DNA of 64,000 bases from Brachionus manjavacas (Eukaryota; Rotifera; Eurotatoria; Ploima; Brachionidae): contig JAHQIY010000002.1 in assembly GCA_019054805.1 (NCBI GenBank), positions 7,006,001 through 7,070,000 on the forward strand, written 5' to 3'. Positions 45,295 to 56,915 of this stretch are shown piece after piece (within the stretch, counting starts at the first letter, position 1; the number at the start of each line of letters is the position of its first letter). Made by a program: the position numbers and the translations under genes. The notes below the pieces were generated by a model. It made no database searches and was not told where the DNA came from. It worked only from the letters and a program-made list of their open reading frames with translations.

Positions 45295-47717
45295 ATGCTA
45301 GTAAAATCATTTATTCCAATTTTATTTATCTTATTTATTCAAACAAATATAAGCAGGTGTTTTTTGCCCATTTTTGTTGACTTTGAGCATGGGACTAATT
45401 TATTCGACCAATTTCAATCACGGTTCGATATCTTGCCGCGTATAGCCGAGAGTTTTTATGTTCAAAGTTTTTTTTTAACCGATGAACAGCCTGAATTAGC
45501 TGAGGAACGAGTGGAGGAAAATGCTGGCCAAGAGGAGGATGCTGATGATTACTTTTACAATATGGCTCAATTAGAGAACAAATTGAACCAGGAGCAAGAA
45601 AATTTTCTGCATAAATTTATTCTGCATGATGTCGAACAGTTCGAGCAAGAGATCCAAGCTATGACCACAACAAAACAACCATTGAGTCAGGAAACGGCGT
45701 TTGTTTTCATCGAACTGGACAAAAGCATTGAAAAAGATCGCGCTGATGACCTAATCGCATACATTTCCCAATTTACCAATTTATCTTTGGACTCATTCAA
45801 AGATTTAAGCACTAACAATAATTTGATTCTGTTCAAGGTTCAGAATGCGACCAGTTCTTTTCTGGTCGATCAAATTCGTGAGTTGAAAAAAATTTTTTTT
45901 TTATTTTCATTAAAATTTTTTTCCAAGTCAAATACCAAGTTAAAATTTTGAAAGAAAAAAAAATTGAAATTTTGTCTTGTGGTCTTGTTAAAAATGAAGA
46001 CAAAGCTAAATTCGATGCTGTGAAAAAGTCAGAGCAGACCAAAGAAATCTTGATTATATTCGGCATAGTTTCCATGATTGCCTTATTTTCCATGTTGACT
46101 TTGTTCGCGTTGGTTTACTTCATAAAGAAAAGATTTTTCAGTCCAGACGGCGAAGTGTTGCTGGAAAAAAGAGGCTTCGACGATGAAGAATGCTTGGTAA
46201 ACGATTCAAAAAAGGACGATTCTAAATGGCTTGCCTACGTGCCGTTTATGAGGCCGAAAAAAGAAACGGAAAATTACTCCAAGGATTACCAAGTAATCTG
46301 ATAAAATAATTTGTTAGAGATTAAAGAATTCTAAACTAGGATTTATGTCGCCAGAGAATGCATTCTAAAGTAAGTCCAATAAATCCAAGTATGTGCACGT
46401 CTTTGACCGGTGCCCAGACGCCTGCATTGCCAAGTCCGGCCAACAATTGCCAAGTTGTGAAAAATTCGAACAATATCGTTTCCACGCCAATACGCATCAC
46501 TGACGCCAAAGTCGACCAGAGCAGAAATGCGTCTTGGTAAATCATAAACTCAGCTTTATTTATTATTTTTAACAGTTGTTTTTCTTATTTAAATATGTTA
46601 TTATTTGTTTAATAAAATTTTTACCCTTAACTTTTACTTTTTGCCAACCTACACAACCTTGAAAGCTAAATAGTTATGTTTTTAAGGTTAGAAGAATCCA
46701 TGTGCCACCCTAATATTGACATCAATACAGGACATGTGATTTTGGTAATTTTTAAAATGATTTTTTTTTTTTTTTTTAATTAATTATTAAGTCGTATATG
46801 GAAAAATATTTGAATGATAAAAATTTGATGGATAAGGATTGGAAGTATTTGATTGAATATGAGGCCGATCAAAATTCTACACACATTGCAGCTGAAAGAG
46901 TTAACTACCAAAAAAACCGCTATGATGACAGACTACCATGTGAGTGAAATTAACTTGGTGTAGAGGTTAAAATTTTATTCTCTTTCAAGATGATTTATCT
47001 TTGGTCAAATTGAACAATATGGATCAGCATGACTACATAAATGCCTCCTACATAGTAATTTTTTAAAGAAAATAATCAAAGCTAGCCTAATTGGTGACAA
47101 AGATAGATGATGACCCGAAGAATCCGGCGTATATTGCGGCCCAGTCCCCTGTGAAAGAATCGGCAAGTGAATTTTGGCAAATGATTTGGGAAAAGCAGAC
47201 AGTGGTGGTTGTTTGTTTGAGCAATGATCAAGATAAGTGTTTCCAGTATTGGCCAGATAGTGAATCCAAAATTTACAATAAGTTCGAGATTCGTTTTACT
47301 TCGAAACACATTTTGAATGATGATATTCTGGTGAGGAATTTTTTTTTCAAAAATATTGATACTGATCAGACACGTACAGTGACTCAATTTCAATTTTTGT
47401 CGTGGGGAGAGGAAAAATTGCCCACGCTAAAGTCGTTTTTGGATTTTAGGAAAATAGTGAATAAATCGTACTCTAGCAAAACGTGTCCGATAGTGGTTAG
47501 CTGTAATGATGGAATGGGTCGAACTGGCACATATATTTTGATAGACATGGTGTTGAATAAAATCGCCAAAGGAGCTAAAGAGATCGATTTAGCAGCAACT
47601 TTGGAATTTTTGAGAGATCAACGCCCTCATATGGTCAGGCTTAAGGAACAATACGAGTTTTCGTTTGAAGTGGTCATTCATGAAATAAAACAGTATCTTA
47701 ACTATTTAGGAAATTGA
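45295..47717 (+). CDS. IA-2/PTPRN-like receptor pseudophosphatase, seven exons
   Basis: Dense-core-vesicle membrane protein of the IA-2 (ICA512/phogrin, nematode IDA-1) family, linked in other animals to regulated secretion. Model: 45295-45877, 45928-46292, 46340-46536, 46687-46744, 46792-46939, 46990-47054 and 47103-47717, total 676 residues. Signal peptide (LFILFIQTNISRC), lumenal module with FKVQNATSSFLVDQ, transmembrane segment about residues 235-259, juxtamembrane Ser/Pro linker, PTP domain from about 402. It carries MCHPNIDINTGHVIL, YDLSLVKLNNMD, AYIAAQSPVKESASEFWQM, LVRNFFFKNIDTDQTRTVTQ and GTYILIDMVLNKIAKGAKEI as in IA-2. The active-site loop reads SCNDGMGRTG (Cys about 606). The His before Cys and the Ala after it in active PTPs are replaced, and the WPD loop reads WGEE. 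It should be catalytically dead, as in mammals. It lies 276 bp downstream of snurportin on the same strand. Confidence 0.9.
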
Positions 47718-48574
47718 TGGTAATCAAGAAACAATTTTAGATTTTTATATTTGCCGGGACTAGAATTTTTTTTTTAAATGTATAATATAATTTTAATCGA
47801 AATATTTCTCTTTATTTTATATTTTAAAATTTCGAAGATATCAAATATTACAATAAAAAAAATTAGAAAAAAATATTTTATAGAAATATTAGCTTTTTTT
47901 ACATTTGGTCAGTTCTATATTGTAAATTAACTAATTATTTAAGTTGAAATTTAAATAAAAATTAATTTTAATCAAAAAAATATTAAAAATTTTCAAAATT
48001 ATTTTAAAAGACGAGCTACACATGCTTTACATGTTGGTCACTTGCCAATGCTACTCCTATTTTCAAGAAGTAGATGACTAGATCTGCAAACTTTAGGCCG
48101 GTTTGGCTCACGTCGATCTTGTCATTTGATTATTTTTATTAAATTTTTGAATCAATCTTACAATTAAAACTTTATAAAGCTTGAAAAATTTTAATTGAAA
48201 ATATCAATTTTCAATATCTTCTTGATAATCACTCAAGAGATGTTTTTTAAAAAAAAAATAAAAATTGTTATGACAAAACATGTGTAAGAATAGATAACAA
48301 GTTATTCCACAGCAAAATAATCAAATTTAGATAAAATAAATTAAAATTGATTTAAAAAAGTGAGAGAATTTTTTGTCACAAATAATCATCGTTGATTTGG
48401 AGTCTAAATATTTTTAATAATTTTTTTCTCATTTAAATTCGGTTTTCTGAATTAAAAAGACTAATTAATATCCGAATAATTTGATACAAAAATTTCAAAA
48501 ATGATAATTTTTTTAATTAATTAATTAATTAATGCTATTAAAGCAAAAAATAATTAAAAAAAAATCAAAAAAAT
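47718..48574. other. Intergenic AT-rich region between convergent genes
   Basis: 857 bp between the 3' ends of the IA-2-like gene and the minus-strand Ly6-EGF gene. It includes a TTAA-repeat (near 48508-48530). No gene seen. Confidence 0.5.
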
Positions 48575-49313
48575 TTAAAACGCAGAGCATGTTTGACCTG
48601 CATAAGATTTAAAAATAGAAGGGAAAGTGCATAAACCTGTTTTGGTTTCTGGATCATACTGAAACAACAATTGAAATTGTGTAGTTCCATAACTTTTAAG
48701 TGGACACGAATTAATATTTTTTCTAAAACCAATGTCTGTCTGTGAGCAGGTGTAGTAAATCCAGCAAAATTTTGGGTCTGGGAAAGTGCCGATTCTAGAA
48801 CACTTGAAAGTTTCAGTTTCACACAAATCCCCACTAAAACCTTCTTCACACTTGCATGTACAAGTTTTATTTAGGACATCTGAAACTGGTGTACCATGAA
48901 CACATTTATTTTCGATGCAATAATCAACACTTATCTCAAAAGTTCCATCGAATCCTTTGTTACACAAATCCTTATCACATTTGCAGTACACATTTTCTGT
49001 TTCTGAAATTAATAGACATTTTTGATCATAAGTTAATCCTTGGATAAAAAATTGATCTGAACAACCTCGATAAAAACCTTAAAAAAATTAAAATAATACT
49101 GATAAGTAGATAGTGAAAGCTACTTTTAGTAGATGAATCATAAAATACACCACAGCTTTTAATATCACCACCGCATGTAGTAGTCTCTATTTTGGTTAAA
49201 TCAGTCAAAGTGTCTCTGCAATTCGCGTTGACTTGTGAGCTGCATGTATAGCAAACCAGACCAAAGCACACATTAGGTGCCAAGATACTTACAATTAAAA
49301 GAAGAAATTTCAT
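48575..49313 (-). CDS. Secreted Ly6-EGF-CBM14 protein, two exons (short paralogue)
   Basis: Exon 1 is 49313-49124 and exon 2 is 49077-48575, joined in phase 1 over a 46-bp intron, total 230 residues. Order of parts: a signal peptide (MKFLLLIVSILAPNVCFG), then a Cys-rich three-finger (Ly6/uPAR-like) domain starting LVCYTCSSQVNANC and closing VYCKCDKDLCNKG. One EGF-like module follows (CTCKCEEGFSGDLC). Last is a chitin-binding type-2 (peritrophin-A/CBM14-like) module with GTFPDPKFCWIYYTCS and QTCSAF at the end. It is probably extracellular and chitin-associated. It is divergently transcribed from the long paralogue at 49769, 455 bp away. Domain calls are from cysteine patterns. The role (cuticle, jaw or egg-coat matrix) is inference. 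Confidence 0.82.
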
Positions 49314-49768
49314 CTTAAAATTTTAGTTTTTCAAAATATTAACTTTGGCGTTATCTAAAACTGTCATCAAAAAATTTACTTCCTTCAACTTGAAGAAAAA
49401 AAAATGAAAAATGATACCGATCATTAATTTTAATTTTATAACTTTGTAATTTAAATTGAATTATTTGTTACAAAGAAATACGACGAATTTAATATTATTA
49501 AAAAATTTAATTAAAATCTAATCTTTTTGGAAATTGAAAAAAATTTGATCCTTTAAATTTAATCAAATAGTTAAAATAACACGATTCAATTATGAATCAA
49601 TTACATTAAACACTTATTTTGTTGATTTAAAAGTTTTGAGTAACTAAATTTAATGTGTTTTAAGTTAATCTAAAAACAAATTAAATGCTGGCTATTTAAG
49701 AAAGAAAAATTTTATTTTTATCATCATTAAATTTTCTAATAGAAATAGCTAATTTAATAACTAATAAA
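49314..49768. promoter_or_regulatory. Divergent promoter region; right part duplicated
   Basis: Shared by the head-to-head genes at 49313 (-) and 49769 (+). The block 49561-49768 is closely repeated at 58391-58558 upstream of the third copy. Both contain ACACGATTCAAT, ATGAATCAATTACATTAAAC-like sequence and CTATTTAAG about 69 bp (49692-49700) or 29 bp (58522-58530) before the start codon, a possible TATA-like element. Confidence 0.5.
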
Positions 49769-51899
49769 ATGAAGTTCTTGGTTTTTATTTCAATTATTTT
49801 GTCTGCCAAAAGTTGCTTCGGTTTGGTTTGTTATTCATGTAATTCGGGCCAAAATCCAAAATGTGGAGAGGACATGGTAGATTTAAGCACTATTGGCGTT
49901 TCTCAGTGTAAAGATCCTAGTGAATTTTGTGTCACATTTTACAATAGATTCGACAATAACAGTAATTTAATTGATCCTTTTTTTGACTAAATAAAATAAA
50001 TCAATTTGATAGACATTTACCGAGGTTGTTCAGGAATTTTTTACGTTCCTGAGGAACTAGAAACAGTCAACAACACATGTGTTTTGGATTCATATACAAA
50101 AAGTGTATTTTGCAGCTGTAATGATAAAGACTTGTGCAATCAAGGCAAAATCGGGTCTCTCGAAATAGCTAGTAAAATAATTTAAATTAAAACAAAATTT
50201 TTAGGTAAAAAATAATTTATTAAACAGATAGAGACGAGTGTTTGAGCAATCCTTGTCTAAATGGTGCTGAATGTGTTGATTTATATGACAAATATGAGTG
50301 TAATTGTGCCGCTAATTTTACAGGAATACTTTGTGAATCATGTATTCCTGGTAACAAGGGTGATGATTGTAGTGAAGTTGTTAATCCGTGTGAACCACAG
50401 CCATGTGCAAACAACGGTACGTGTGTACCAGATAAAGATATGTATACATGTAATTGTGCAGAAGGCTTTTTTGGTGAAAAGTGCACAATTCGAATTAACC
50501 CTTGTTCAGAGTAATGTTTTCAATATTTTTTTTTTCCTAAAAAAAATTTAATTTCATTTTTTTTTTCTAAGCTATCCATGTTTAAATGGTGGTATTTGTA
50601 AAGATCTTGGATATGCAAAGGCATATGAATGCAATTGTTCAAATACTGGCTATGGAGGCAATGATTGTGAAATTGACCTTGATGAATGTGATCTGAATGT
50701 TGACAAATGTGATAATGGAACTTGTAAAAATAACGATGGTTCATACACATGTCTTTGTGAATCTGGATTTACAGGAAAATATTGTGATGTAGAAATTGAT
50801 GAATGCGCATCTAATCCATGTCAAAATGGTGCTACATGTATTGATAAAGTTAATGAATATGTGTGTAATTGTTCATTGGGTTATGATGGTTTTAATTGTG
50901 AACATGAAATTGATGAATGCTTGTCTACTCCATGTCAAAATGGTGGTTCATGTAAAAATAACATTGGTGATTATGAATGTACTTGCAATGCTGGATTTGC
51001 AGGAAAAGACTGTGAAACTAATGTAGATGAATGTGCAAGCAGTCCATGCCAGAATCGAGCAGTCTGTAATGATCTTGTAAATGGCTACAATTGCAGCTGT
51101 TTATCAGGCTTCGAAGGTGTATATTGTGAAAAAAATATCGATGATTGTGCTTCAAATCCATGTCAAAATGGTGGAACTTGTGTTGATAAACTGGCTAGAT
51201 ATGTTTGCACATGTCCACAAGGATTTAATGGAATTAAGTAAACAAAAATGAAAGTTTTTTTAATTTTTATTTATATTTTATATAAGCTGTGAGAATGATA
51301 TTAATGAATGTGATTCGAACCCATGTTATTTGGACGGAACCAAAAATTGTACTGACAAAGTAAATGACTACGTATGCGAGTGTGAAGATGGATTTTTTGG
51401 TAAAGCTTGTGATGAGGTAGAGCCTCCAAAACCTTGTAATTCAAATCCATGTCTAAATGGAGCCACTTGCATAAACACAGTTGATGGTTTATTTGTATGC
51501 GATTGTGCTAATGGATTCAATGGTCCAACATGTTTTGATAAAATTACTGATTACTGCGGATCCAAATCATGTGTTAATGGTAAACCAGTGTCGAATGCCG
51601 ACAAACAAACATGCACTTGCGAATGTGAACAAGGTTTTAGTGGTGAGTTGTGTGACACAGAAACATTTCAATGTCCTGGAGTTGGTACCTTCCCTGATCC
51701 GAAATTTTGCTGGATTTATTACACATGTTCACCGGGAGCAACTGGTTTTGACAAAACGACAAATTCATGTCCATTTAAAATTCTTGGAACAACTGAATTA
51801 CAATTATTGTTTCAATATAATCCAGATACCAAGACTGGTACTTGCACATTTCCATCAGTTTTTACCAACTATGCAGGCCAAACATGCTCTGTAAACTAA
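49769..51899 (+). CDS. Secreted Ly6-(EGF)11-CBM14 protein, five exons (long paralogue)
   Basis: Model: 49769-49961, 50013-50171, 50228-50510, 50572-51237 and 51287-51899, all GT-AG and phase-consistent, total 637 residues. It has a signal peptide (MKFLVFISIILSAKSCFG) and a Ly6/three-finger-type domain over exons 1-2 (LVCYSCNSGQNPKC ... FCSCNDKDLCNQG). About eleven EGF-like repeats follow, several with the calcium-binding start D-x-DEC (EIDECASNPCQNGATC, NVDECASSPCQN). The last EGF is immediately before a CBM14-like chitin-binding module (GTFPDPKFCWIYYTCS ... AGQTCSVN). Compared with the short neighbour, about ten EGF units are inserted between the same end domains. It is likely an extracellular matrix protein tethering chitin. 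Repeat boundaries do not coincide with every exon boundary. Confidence 0.87.
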
Positions 51900-52247
51900 T
51901 TTGATTTTAAAAAAATACTTTTCTAGAATTTAATAGAAATAAATTTTTTGACCTTAATCTTGGAATTTTTTTAATGAGATATATTTAATCCTTACAAACA
52001 AAAGCTACACTTAAATTAACTTGATAAGTAATAATAATAGTAAATCAGTGATCAATGATCACATATTTTTAACCAAAACGTCCATTAATTAACCGAAGAA
52101 TTTGTGTAAATTTTTTTATTATCAGAAAAACTTTTAATTTTTTACTAAACTTTACTTGAATTTTTTTTTCAATTTGTAAGTTAAAATCAGTTTTTTGATC
52201 TTTAATTTTATAATATTGAAATTTATTTTCCATTTTGTACTAATAAG
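51900..52247. other. Spacer downstream of the long EGF gene
   Basis: AT-rich 3' UTR and spacer. Nothing else recognised. Confidence 0.4.
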
Positions 52248-52537
52248 TTTGTGGGTAGTTAAATTCGTTTAAATTCAATCATTTCAATTCGGTCCTTAGC
52301 TCATAACTTATGAATGGAATGAAAAAAGCTTGTTTTAAAAAATTTTAAAAACTTTAAACAGTTCGTTCCACAAAATGAATAATTTTGCACTCTACTTTGG
52401 AGACTCTATCTTTATATGACATAAAATTGTTACAGGTTGTTACATATTACAAAATTGGTATACTTAATTTCAATTAAAAGTTACCGGCAAAGAATAGAAT
52501 TTAAACTATCGAATTGAAGCGAACTTCACAACCCCAA
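52248..52537. mobile_element. Diverged relative of the palindromic MITE at 7167
   Basis: The right end CGAATTGAAGCGAACTTCAC followed by AACCCC matches the terminus of the 7167-7522 element. The left end (TTGTGGGTAGTTAAATTCG, then ATTTCAATTCGG) is a decayed mirror of it. The interior is unrelated in sequence. Confidence 0.55.
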
Positions 52538-52777
52538 AATTTTGTTATTTTTTTTAATTTTGATTTTGTAATATTTATGTGTTAATATAGAAAAAAATGA
52601 ATTTGATTAAAATTTGCATTAAATTTGTATAATGTCGTTAAATTATCTTAACAATAAAAATAAAAAAATAAATCTATTATCTATAATCTATTCTTTAATG
52701 AAATCTTAAAGAAGTAGTAAATTTTATTCTTTAATGAAATTTCATAGAACTGCTAGAGATTTTTCTTTAGGGAATGT

Positions 52778-52991
52778 CTAAAGAATAAACATCCGGAATC
52801 CTTTAAAGAACCTTTTAAAAAATCTTTTTGATTGGGCACTTAACTCAAAAAGTCGATTTGAAACTGTTAATAGTTTAAGTTTATTAAAGTCTTCGTAATT
52901 CATGATGTTGAAAGGAGCATCGTCATTTAGCATCAAAATAGATCGTACTGCTGAGTTCAAAATAACTTGAATTTTTTTATGTTAGTTACTG
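52778..52991 (-). mobile_element. 3' part of an interrupted minus-strand LINE
   Basis: The minus-strand frame reads DFNKLKLLTVSNRLFELS, matching EAFNKLKLLTVLNRLFELS of the plus-strand LINE at 6460-6520. Its upstream continuation is at 56559-56915, beyond another LINE inserted in between. Confidence 0.75.
52932..52991. repeat. About 57-bp direct repeat, copy 1
   Basis: Contains ATAGATCGTACTGCTGAGTT and TATGTTAGTTACTG. Copies at 53161-53219 and 56559-56614. All derive from the minus-strand LINE (compare the reverse complement of 6368-6420). Confidence 0.75.
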
Positions 52992-53160
52992 TTTAATTTC
53001 AATTAGTTTCTATTTTTTAAAAAATAAAAACTTTATTTTATTTTAATCATTTTTTTTCGCAATAATTGGGTTTAAACGAGGGCGTAAGCCATTCGGACGA
53101 ACCTGGGGATCACCCACAGATTATATTTTTAATAAAAAAATAAATATAAAATAATCAGCT
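52992..53160. mobile_element. About 170-bp insertion between direct repeats (possible LINE 3' end)
   Basis: Bounded by repeat copies 1 and 2. It contains GCGTAAGCCATTCGGACGAA and CCTGGGGATCACCC, similar to the 3'-terminal motif near 14240, and ends in AATAAAAAAATAAAT-type sequence. No coding potential. Confidence 0.5.
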
Positions 53161-53219
53161 TCAAAATAGAACGTACTGCTGATTTCCGAATAACTTGAAT
53201 TTTTTTATGTTAGTTACTG
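53161..53219. repeat. About 57-bp direct repeat, copy 2
   Basis: Slightly diverged copy (GAACGTACTGCTGATTTCCG). It lies directly upstream of the plus-strand LINE. Confidence 0.75.
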
Positions 53220-56200
53220 CTGAGAAATTTATCCAAATTAAAAAAAAAAAAAAAAACTTATGGTGAACGTTCAGAAGAGTACTTTTGACCTTTTCGTTGC
53301 CAATCAGGCCGAAATAATCAAAAGTCTTACCAAAAAAGTAGCCGTCTTGGAAGATAAATATGGTAAACTGTTAATAGAAAACACAAATTTAACAAAAAAA
53401 GTCGACGAACTTGAAAAAAAAGCAAGAGAAACAAAACTGAAAGTAACATAACCGAAACAAATATTATCAATGCTATTAGAATAGAAGGAAGTGAAGAAGA
53501 AAAAAAATATAAAAATGTTGTAATTTTTGGAACGAAATATTCTGAGAGTAGTGATGATGATAAAAAATTAGTTGAAGATTTCGCAAAAAGCATTGGTTTT
53601 GATAATGAAAAAGTAGAATTTATTAAACGTTATAGAAGAAGAGAAACCACAACCGAAAGTACCCCACTATAAATCGAAGTAAACTACGAAAAAAGTAAAA
53701 TAGATATTTTAAAACGGTCAAAAAATCTAAAAGATAATGAAACGTTTATTAAAGTGTATATTACTCCGGACCTTACGTTTGCACAACGTAAACTAAATAA
53801 AAAACTCGTTGAAAAACGAAATGAACTTAATCGTCAAAATGACCCAAACATGCCTGGTTACCTGAATGGTATACGTGATTATAATATGGTTTAAATCAAG
53901 ATTGTGTCTCAATACAATTCTGATTGATGTATTGCGAACTTTACTCAAAATTCAAGAAATAAAAATATCAATAGTTTTAATTATTCAAAAAATTTTTCTA
54001 GTTTTATACACAAAAATAAGAAATATAACAACAAAAGTTATCTCTTATTTTGGTACACAAATGCTACTTCTCTTGAAAATAAAATGCATTTATTCGAACT
54101 GGAACTCTTAACTGTTACTGAGACATGGTTTAAAGAGAGTTCATTGATCAATGTAAATGGCTTTACTTTATTTAGAATAGATCGAGGCAGTAGGGGTGGT
54201 GGTGTAGCTATATATGTCAAAGAATGATTATGTTCTTCTGGGGTCTTTGTGTCTAATTTGAGAGATAATTTTGTTGAAAATATCTGGTGTTCAATACAAA
54301 ATGGTCAAGACAAATTATTATTGGTTCTATTTACAGGCCTCCATGTAGTTCGAATTTAACTAAAACCATTATTAATTTATTATTACTAGAAACCAGTAAA
54401 TTAGTTTCGGATAGAAGATTCTCATGTCTAGTTATTTGTGGTGACTTAATTTTTCCATCCATTAAATGTTCTAAAAATGGTTGTCCAGAAATAAGTCCAT
54501 TTGATAAAGTAAGTTCAACAATGTTGAAAGATCGTTTTTTAAATTAAATGGTAAATGATCATACTTTTCAATCAAATGATAAATCTACGACAAATACACT
54601 TGATTTAATTTTGACAAGTTGTGAGAATAGATTCAGTTATTTAGGAACTAAACCGGTTTTGAGTGGAACTAGTAAAGGTCATCTTGTATTATGTTGGAAA
54701 TTAATGACTTAAAATAATTTACTTAAAACGTTGGAAAATAGAAAATTTTTGTATTCAAAAGGCAATTATGAACAATTTTAAAAAAGAACAAGATAAGATA
54801 AACTGGGTTGCCATTTTTGTAAGCAAAGATGTAAATTTTTGTTATGATTTTTTCTTAAACGTTTATGAAAAACTTTGTTTTAATATAATTCCTAAACGAT
54901 GCATTACAAAAAAAAAATACCATGGGTCTCATCAAATACAAAAAATTAATTCAGATTAAAAAAAATTTTTGGTACAAATATTTAGCCTCAGAAAGAAATT
55001 CAAAAATATTCAACTAATTTAAAAAGAAAAAGAAACAAGTTGGGGCTTTAATTAAAAGTTTTTTACGTAACTTCGAATATGAACTGGTCAAGAAAGGAAA
55101 AAAAAATATAAAATTATTCTATTCGTATGTTAATTCAAAACTAACCGTAAAAAAAACAAATAAACGAAATTCTGGATTCAGGGGGTAAAAATGTTTCAGA
55201 CCCAAGTAGAATATGTGAAAACTTAAATTCTCAGTTTGAATCAGTTTTTTATTAAAAATGAGGATTCAAATCTTCCTTATTTTGAATCAAGAACTAAAGA
55301 GACACTTGAATTAGACTCGTACAAAGCTTTCTCACTTTTAAACGAAACAAATGAACTTAAATTTCTCGACAGCTTTAAAAGTATGGGGTCCGATTTTATT
55401 AGTCCAGCAGTTTTAAAACAAACAGCTTAATCATTAGCAATACCTTTATCGTTAATTTTTATTAAGTCTTAAATGACTGCTAAAGTTCCAGTTAAATGGA
55501 CGGAGAATAATGTCACCCCTTTGTTTAAGAAAGGGAGTAAACTAATTGGGAGTAATTATCGGCCAGTTTCATTAACATCAATTCCATGTAAAGCCATGGA
55601 AAAACTAATAAAAAAACCAGTGATACATTGTTTATCTTGACTTTTCCAAAGCTTTTGATACTGTACCAAAGAAAAGACTCTTATTAAAGCTAGCAGAATA
55701 TGGTATTGATAAAAAAATTGTCGATTGGATCCGGGCTTTCTTAGTTAATCGAAAACAACGAGTGGTAATGGGTGATAATGTTTCAAGTTGGAAAAATGTA
55801 ACAAGTGGTTTACATCAAGTATCGGTTCTAGGACCTCTCCTTTTTATTATTTATATAAATGATTTAAGCGAAAAAATATAATGTTTCAATGAACTTTTTG
55901 CAGACGATACGAAAATTGGAACCATATTAGATGATATGAACAAAGTTTAAATCAATTCAGCCATAATTAAGTCTAAGACTTGATTAAAAGAACTTTTAAA
56001 TTCCCGAACAAAGACTCTATTTGTAAGTTATACAAAGCCTTTGTACGTCCTCGCCTTGAGTATGGTGTAGTACTTTGGAGACCACACTGGAAGAAAGATA
56101 TAAATGGGCTCGAGTCGGTACAAAGAAGAGCTACAAAGCTTATACCAAGCATTAATCGGTTAGAATACATGGATAGATTAAAAGAGTTTAATTTAACAAC

Positions 56201-56558
56201 ATTAGAAACTAGAAGATTGCGTGGTGATCTAATCCAAATGTTCAAAATTGACAGAGGCTTTGATGAAGTGAATAGGTTTAATTGAGTTGTATTTAAAAAT
56301 ACGGGGTCAGATTCAATAGCACCACAATTGAGATCACATGAATTTGTAGTAGAGAGACAGCTAGTTAAAAATTGCGATCAACGTCACAACTTTTTCATAA
56401 ACAGAGTGTCAATATTTTGGAACCTTCTACCAAGAGATGTTGTAGATCCAAAAGCAAACTTGACAAACTAAATTTAGAAAGCTATTACAATGAGCTTTAA
56501 ACCTCATTTCATGTGGTAAATCCACATCATAGCTATTTTATTTGATATTATTATTATT
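53220..56558 (+). mobile_element. Nearly full-length but decayed LINE with ORF1, endonuclease and RT
   Basis: Order of parts. ORF1-like protein: a coiled coil (LTKKVAVLEDKYGKLLIENT, 53260-53451), then an RNA-binding-type domain in another frame (NVVIFGTKYSESSDDDKKLV ... VYITPDLTFAQRKLNKKLVE, 53455-53890). APE-type endonuclease: LLTVTETWFKESSLINVNGF and GSRGGGVAIYVKE near 54100-54225, then IIIGSIYRPPCSSN and SCLVICGDL at 54287-54547. RT: NYRPVSLTSIPCKAMEKLI near 55555, LDFSKAFDTVPKKRLLLKL near 55640, FADDTKIGT near 55897. C-terminal thumb region at 55980-56480 with RLEYGVVLWRPHWKKDI. Segments are missing before domain A and after FADD, and many stops and frameshifts make it inactive. The tail is (TAT/ATT)n. 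It is inserted into the minus-strand LINE. Confidence 0.85.
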
Positions 56559-56614
56559 AAAATAGATCGTACTGCTGAGTTCAAATAACTTGAATTTTTT
56601 TATGTTAGTTTCTG
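56559..56614. repeat. About 57-bp direct repeat, copy 3
   Basis: This copy runs on without interruption into the rest of the minus-strand LINE (TTTCTGAGAATG...), so it is the original target sequence. Copies 1 and 2 are the duplicates. Confidence 0.75.
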
Positions 56615-56915
56615 AGAATGAATTTAAATAAGGAAAATAATAATCCAGGATTGATCCTATAAAGGATTTGTAAAGATTGCCTAATGTTTATGGTTTAATA
56701 CCCCATTTTCTATGTGTAAGATATTTTATCATATTAAGTCTTGAATTACATTGCTCTTTCAATTTATCCACCATTGGAGCAAAGGTAAGTTTTGAGTCTT
56801 CAAAAAATTTCACTTTTTCCTCGTTATTTGAATTTCAATCAATAATTTAAGGTCAAGATTGATTTTAAGTTTAGTTTTTTTCTCTAAGATCATATAACAT
56901 GACTTTTCAACAGAA
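56615..56915 (-). mobile_element. 5' part of the interrupted minus-strand LINE
   Basis: The reverse complement aligns over about 300 bp with 6060-6365 of the plus-strand LINE (for example TTGAAAGAGCAATGTAATTC against TTAAAAGAGCGCTGTAATTC). Its upstream end is at an A-rich junction near 56915. Confidence 0.7.

Noticed and set aside
47055-47102. Start of the last IA-2 exon at an upstream TTG/GTG
   Set aside because: Not preceded by an AG in phase. The acceptor at 47101-47102 gives an in-phase join that matches the family.
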